From contig PKWH01000059.1 of assembly GCA_003131985.1 (NCBI GenBank), forward strand, positions 4,292 through 12,612: a DNA stretch of 8,321 nucleotides, read 5' to 3'. The position numbers and the translations under genes are program-made. Of this stretch, positions 5,641-8,321 are shown one piece after another. The notes under the pieces are model-generated. The model was not told where the DNA came from and ran no database searches. It saw nothing but the letters and a program-made list of their open reading frames with translations. Each line of letters begins with the position of its first letter. Positions within the stretch are counted from its first letter, which is position 1. The stretch is from Acidobacteriota bacterium. Lineage in GTDB: Bacteria > Acidobacteriota > Terriglobia > Acidiferrales > UBA7541.

Positions 5641-6500
5641 GGCAGACATACGGAAAGCTTCTCCCGGGAATGCGAATTTCCGATCTGACCGGCAAATTGA
5701 TCGTGATCGAAGGGACCGACGGCGTTGGACGCTCGACGCAGATCAATCTTCTGAAGCCATGGCTCGAAGAATTGGGGCACGCGGTGCTGGATACGGGGAT
5801 GGCGCGCTCGACGCTGGCGGGTGAAGGACTCAAGCGCGCGAAAGAAGGAAACAATCTGGGGCGGGTGACGCAGAGCCTTTTTTACGCGACGGATTTTATC
5901 GACCGGCTGGAGAACGAAATCGTTCCGGCGCTGCGATCGGGATTCATCGTGCTGACCGACCGATACGTTTATTCGCTGATGGCGAGAGCGTTCGTTCGCG
6001 GAATGGACTCCAAATGGATTCGCAGCATTTACAGCGTGGCGCTCAAGCCGGACGCGACATTTTATTTGCGGTTGAGCATCGACCAGCTTATTCCCCGCGT
6101 GGTTTTCTCGCGCGGATTCGACTATTGGGAATCGGGGATGGACGTCTATCCGGGACGCGACATGTACGACAGCTTTTGCAATTATCAAACTGCGCTGATG
6201 GCAGAGTTCGACCGACTTAGCGAAGAATATAAATTTGAGGTGATTGAAGCTTCGGCGGATGCAGAGCAAGTGTTCGAGCACCTGAAGGCCGGCATCTTCC
6301 GCGCTCTCGAGAGCGATTCGCGAAAGGAATACATTTCCGCGCGGGGCACGAAGACATTGTCAATTTCCGATTTGACCGCGAATGAGAAGGTCGCTCCTGC
6401 GGCACAGACTGCCAATGCAGCTAAGTTCGAGTCGGTATTGCGATCCATCATGGCGCACTCAGCAGATGGCAACGGCAGAACAGCACAGCAGCAGAAATAG
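5637..6500 (+). CDS. Thymidylate kinase-like protein, paralogue 2 (Walker A lysine replaced by arginine)
   Basis: A 287-residue paralogue of the preceding gene. Shared blocks are ATDF-x-DR-x-E (84-92), VLTDRYVY (105-112, Asp108-Arg109), ARxxxRGMDxxW (116-127) and Y-x-E/x-x-GMD (163-169). The P-loop is EGTDGVGRST (25-34), with Arg32 where Walker A needs lysine. Its codon is CGC (5730-5732), which differs from AAA/AAG at every position, so a single sequencing error does not explain it. The region after strand 2 (DTGMARSTLAGEG, 52-64) again lacks EPGGT. A hydrophilic C-terminal tail of about 60 residues (from about 226) is absent from paralogue 1. Translation is coupled by the ATGA overlap, with GAGGG seven bases upstream of the ATG. 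Possible roles are a regulatory or structural partner of paralogue 1, or a kinase that tolerates arginine. I recall similar GRST-type second copies in acidobacteria, so the change may be lineage-conserved. Confidence 0.8.
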   Translation: MRQTYGKLLPGMRISDLTGKLIVIEGTDGVGRSTQINLLKPWLEELGHAVLDTGMARSTLAGEGLKRAKEGNNLGRVTQSLFYATDFIDRLENEIVPALRSGFIVLTDRYVYSLMARAFVRGMDSKWIRSIYSVALKPDATFYLRLSIDQLIPRVVFSRGFDYWESGMDVYPGRDMYDSFCNYQTALMAEFDRLSEEYKFEVIEASADAEQVFEHLKAGIFRALESDSRKEYISARGTKTLSISDLTANEKVAPAAQTANAAKFESVLRSIMAHSADGNGRTAQQQK

Positions 6501-6583
6501 TTTTTACATACCCGCAATTTGCAGTTCACTTCTGTAAGGCAGTTCATTTCACTAAGAATGTTGTCTGCCAAACGAAAGGTTTC
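6501..6583. other. Convergent intergenic gap between the kinase pair and metH
   Basis: Both flanking genes end here, so a terminator is expected. A TTTTT run follows the second kinase stop directly (6501-6505), but no GC-rich stem precedes it. An 8-base direct repeat GCAGTTCA lies at 6521-6528 and 6539-6546. I see no convincing intrinsic terminator on either strand. Confidence 0.4.
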
Positions 6584-8321
6584 CTACTGCGGATCGGGTT
6601 GGTCGCCGACGGAGAAGTAGGTGCAATCGGGGTGGTGGAAGACGAGGGCGCTGACGCTGGCTTCGGGGTCCATCATCATGCCTTCGGTGAGATGCACGCC
6701 GATTTCTTCGGGGCGGAGGAGCATCCAGATGCCGGCCTGGTCGTCGAGGTTCGGGCAGGCGGGATAGCCGAAGCTGTAGCGTTTGCCGCGATAGCGCGAA
6801 GTGAAGCGCTCGGCCATGGTCAACGTGGGAGGATCGGGGAAGCCCCAATCTTCGCGAATGCGGCGATGGAGCCATTCGGCGCAGGCTTCGGCGGTTTCGA
6901 TTGCGAGCGCTTGCAGACCGTGGGAAAAAAGATAACGGCCAGCGACTTTGGCTTCCTCGGCGCGTTCGCGGACTCCGGCTCCGGCGGTGACGACGAAGAG
7001 AGCGAGATGGTCGCGGCGAGCGGGATTTTTGTCTGTACCGTTTTGACCGGCGATGGCGGGCTCGGCGGGCAGGATGTAATCGCTCAGGCAGAGTTTGTCC
7101 GCTACGCGCTGGCGCTGAAAATGGAATCTGTGGATTGGCGAAAGTTTTCCAGGCTCGAACAAGGCAATGGAATTTCCTTCGCGTTCGGCTTCGAAGAATT
7201 GCCAGACGGCGGAGATTTTCATGAACGACTCAGCTTCGCGTTTCACTTCTTCCATGCTGTGAAAAAGTTCGAGGGCGCGCGGGTCGCGTTCTTTTAGAGC
7301 TTTTTCGAAATTTCCGCGGAAGCCCATGTGGCGTCCGAAAATCATGTAGGGATTGATGTAGCTCCAAATTTCATTTCGGTCGGGGATGGAGCGGGCTTTG
7401 CGGTCGAGATAGGCGACGGGCGGAATTGGAATGTCGGTGCGAATACGCGGCGAGCGCTCTTCACCGGCAGGGCCGAGCGGGCCCGGTGCGGCTTCTTCCA
7501 CGGCGACGGTTCCGGCGTGAGTGTTGTCGCGCAGGACGGCTTGGCGTTGCGCGGGATCGCTCAAATGATTCATCAGGCGCAGGCCGGTCATGGCGTCTTT
7601 CGCGTAGCAGACGGCGGTGCTGTATTGCGGAGCAATTTTCAGGCGCGTGAATTTTTCGGATAGCGCAGCGCCGCCGACCAGCAAGGGCACGTCAATACCA
7701 GCTTCGCGGAGGTCCGTGGCAGTGATGACCATTTGTTGCGCGCTTTTCACGAGTAAGCCGGAGAGGCCGATGGCGTCGGGATTATGTTCGCGATGAGCGC
7801 GGATTAATTCCTCGGGGGGAACTTTGATGCCGAGGTTGATCACCTCGTAGCCGTTGTTTTTGAGGATGATCTCGACGAGATTTTTGCCGATGTCGTGGAC
7901 GTCGCCTTTTACCGTCGCGAGCATAACTTTTGCGCGCTTTTCGGTGTCGGCCTTCTCCATGAACTGTTCAAGATGGCTGACGGCGGCTTTCATGGCCTCG
8001 GCAGATTGCAGGACTTCGGCGACGATCAGCTCGTTGTTGTTGAATAAGCGGCCGACCTCTGCCATTCCCGTCATTAGCGGTCCGTTGATGATGTCGAGAG
8101 GCGCGTTTCCTTCGGCGCGTTTGCGATTTAGATCGTCAACCAAACCGTCTTTGGAACCTTCGAGAATGTAATTGGCGAGTCGCTGGTCGAGCGGGAGGTC
8201 GGCGGCACGTTCTTTTTTTCGCGAGCCGGATGCGCGGAAGTGATCGGTGATGGCGGTGATATGGAATTGGTTGATGGCGGCTTTTTGCTCCGGCGATTGT
8301 TCGCGCCAATCAGGCGGAGCG
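6584..8321 (-). CDS. metH: Cobalamin-dependent methionine synthase MetH, C-terminal part (5' end outside window)
   Basis: The 578 visible residues remain open to the right edge, so the start is outside. MetH transfers a methyl group from methyltetrahydrofolate to homocysteine through cobalamin. Visible residues about 1-125 are the end of the linker and the helical cap domain (ANYILEGSKDGLVDDLNRK). The B12 domain follows with DVHDIG (140-145; His142 is the cobalt ligand), then SGL at 187-189 after 41 residues and GG at 216-217 after 26 more, matching the DxHxxG-41-SxL-26/28-GG rule. After a variable Pro/Glu-rich linker (about 268-300) comes the SAM-binding activation domain, with RGKRYSFGYPACPNLDDQ at 511-528 and LTEGMMMDPEASVSALVF near the C-terminus. 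That domain rescues the oxidised cofactor by reductive methylation. The homocysteine and pterin domains are not visible. The protein ends in GDQPDPQ with a TAG stop, convergent with the kinase pair. Confidence 0.95.
   Translation of the reverse strand, partial: APPDWREQSPEQKAAINQFHITAITDHFRASGSRKKERAADLPLDQRLANYILEGSKDGLVDDLNRKRAEGNAPLDIINGPLMTGMAEVGRLFNNNELIVAEVLQSAEAMKAAVSHLEQFMEKADTEKRAKVMLATVKGDVHDIGKNLVEIILKNNGYEVINLGIKVPPEELIRAHREHNPDAIGLSGLLVKSAQQMVITATDLREAGIDVPLLVGGAALSEKFTRLKIAPQYSTAVCYAKDAMTGLRLMNHLSDPAQRQAVLRDNTHAGTVAVEEAAPGPLGPAGEERSPRIRTDIPIPPVAYLDRKARSIPDRNEIWSYINPYMIFGRHMGFRGNFEKALKERDPRALELFHSMEEVKREAESFMKISAVWQFFEAEREGNSIALFEPGKLSPIHRFHFQRQRVADKLCLSDYILPAEPAIAGQNGTDKNPARRDHLALFVVTAGAGVRERAEEAKVAGRYLFSHGLQALAIETAEACAEWLHRRIREDWGFPDPPTLTMAERFTSRYRGKRYSFGYPACPNLDDQAGIWMLLRPEEIGVHLTEGMMMDPEASVSALVFHHPDCTYFSVGDQPDPQ

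Noticed and set aside
5065..6281. Two or three long open frames on the minus strand under the kinase pair
   Set aside because: They oppose genes with clear P-loop and DRY motifs, and their His/Arg/Ser-rich translations show no family features.
6521..6546. GCAGTTCA direct repeat in the kinase/metH gap as an attachment site or regulatory repeat
   Set aside because: It is only 8 bases, lies between two gene ends, and has no integrase, tRNA or other mobile-element signal nearby.
6599..7297. A 232-residue open frame on the plus strand opposite metH
   Set aside because: It is Gly/Ala/Phe-rich shadow coding. The minus-strand MetH motifs fully account for this DNA.
8141..8143. TTG at 8143 as the start of a separate short B12-binding protein
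   Set aside because: The frame stays open to the window edge and the upstream residues (ANYILEGSKDG before the TTG) are MetH cap-domain sequence, so it is internal to metH.
1..8321. CRISPR arrays, tRNA or rRNA genes, insertion sequences
   Set aside because: I found no regularly spaced repeats, cloverleaf-like sequence, terminal inverted repeats or transposase motifs in either strand.

Overview
The window is moderately GC-rich, densely coding bacterial chromosome with typical housekeeping and accessory genes and no sign of phage, transposon or CRISPR. The protein style points to an Acidobacteriota-like soil bacterium: a variant Hanks-type kinase N-lobe, a MetH with an RYSFGYPACP activation motif, a secreted S33 hydrolase with an N-terminal beta domain, and a pair of divergent thymidylate-kinase-like proteins. 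That placement is inference from recalled families, not a search result.

Layout, left to right. At the left edge a minus-strand serine/threonine protein kinase runs out of the window (1-164; only its first 54 residues are visible). A roughly 310-bp non-coding stretch follows (165-474) and contains a perfect 10-bp inverted repeat, a small hairpin and a 10-bp direct repeat. Next come four minus-strand genes that read as one operon, in transcription order: a YtrA-type GntR repressor (4570-4190), a polytopic membrane protein whose start overlaps the repressor stop by one base (4190-3129), a secreted alpha/beta hydrolase of peptidase family S33 (3088-1226), and an ICMT-like integral membrane methyltransferase (1137-475). 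The promoter upstream of the repressor gene has its -10 box inside a perfect 8-7-8 palindrome, the expected arrangement for an autorepressor, and it predicts a leader of only about 10 nt.

After a 281-bp divergent intergenic region (4604-4884), two plus-strand P-loop kinases of the thymidylate kinase fold lie in tandem with an ATGA overlap (4885-5640 and 5637-6500). They are paralogues. The first has an intact Walker A lysine, while the second has arginine at that position, and neither shows the usual dTMP-loop EPGGT sequence. They may form a heteromeric enzyme with a changed substrate or regulation.

The right part is the 3' end of a convergent cobalamin-dependent methionine synthase gene, metH (8321-6584): end of the cap domain, B12-binding domain and SAM-binding activation domain. 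The homocysteine and folate domains lie outside the window.

The most unusual parts are the Lys/Arg Walker A kinase pair, the GntR-controlled envelope cassette with its overlapping operator/promoter, and the unexplained inverted repeat at 311-353.
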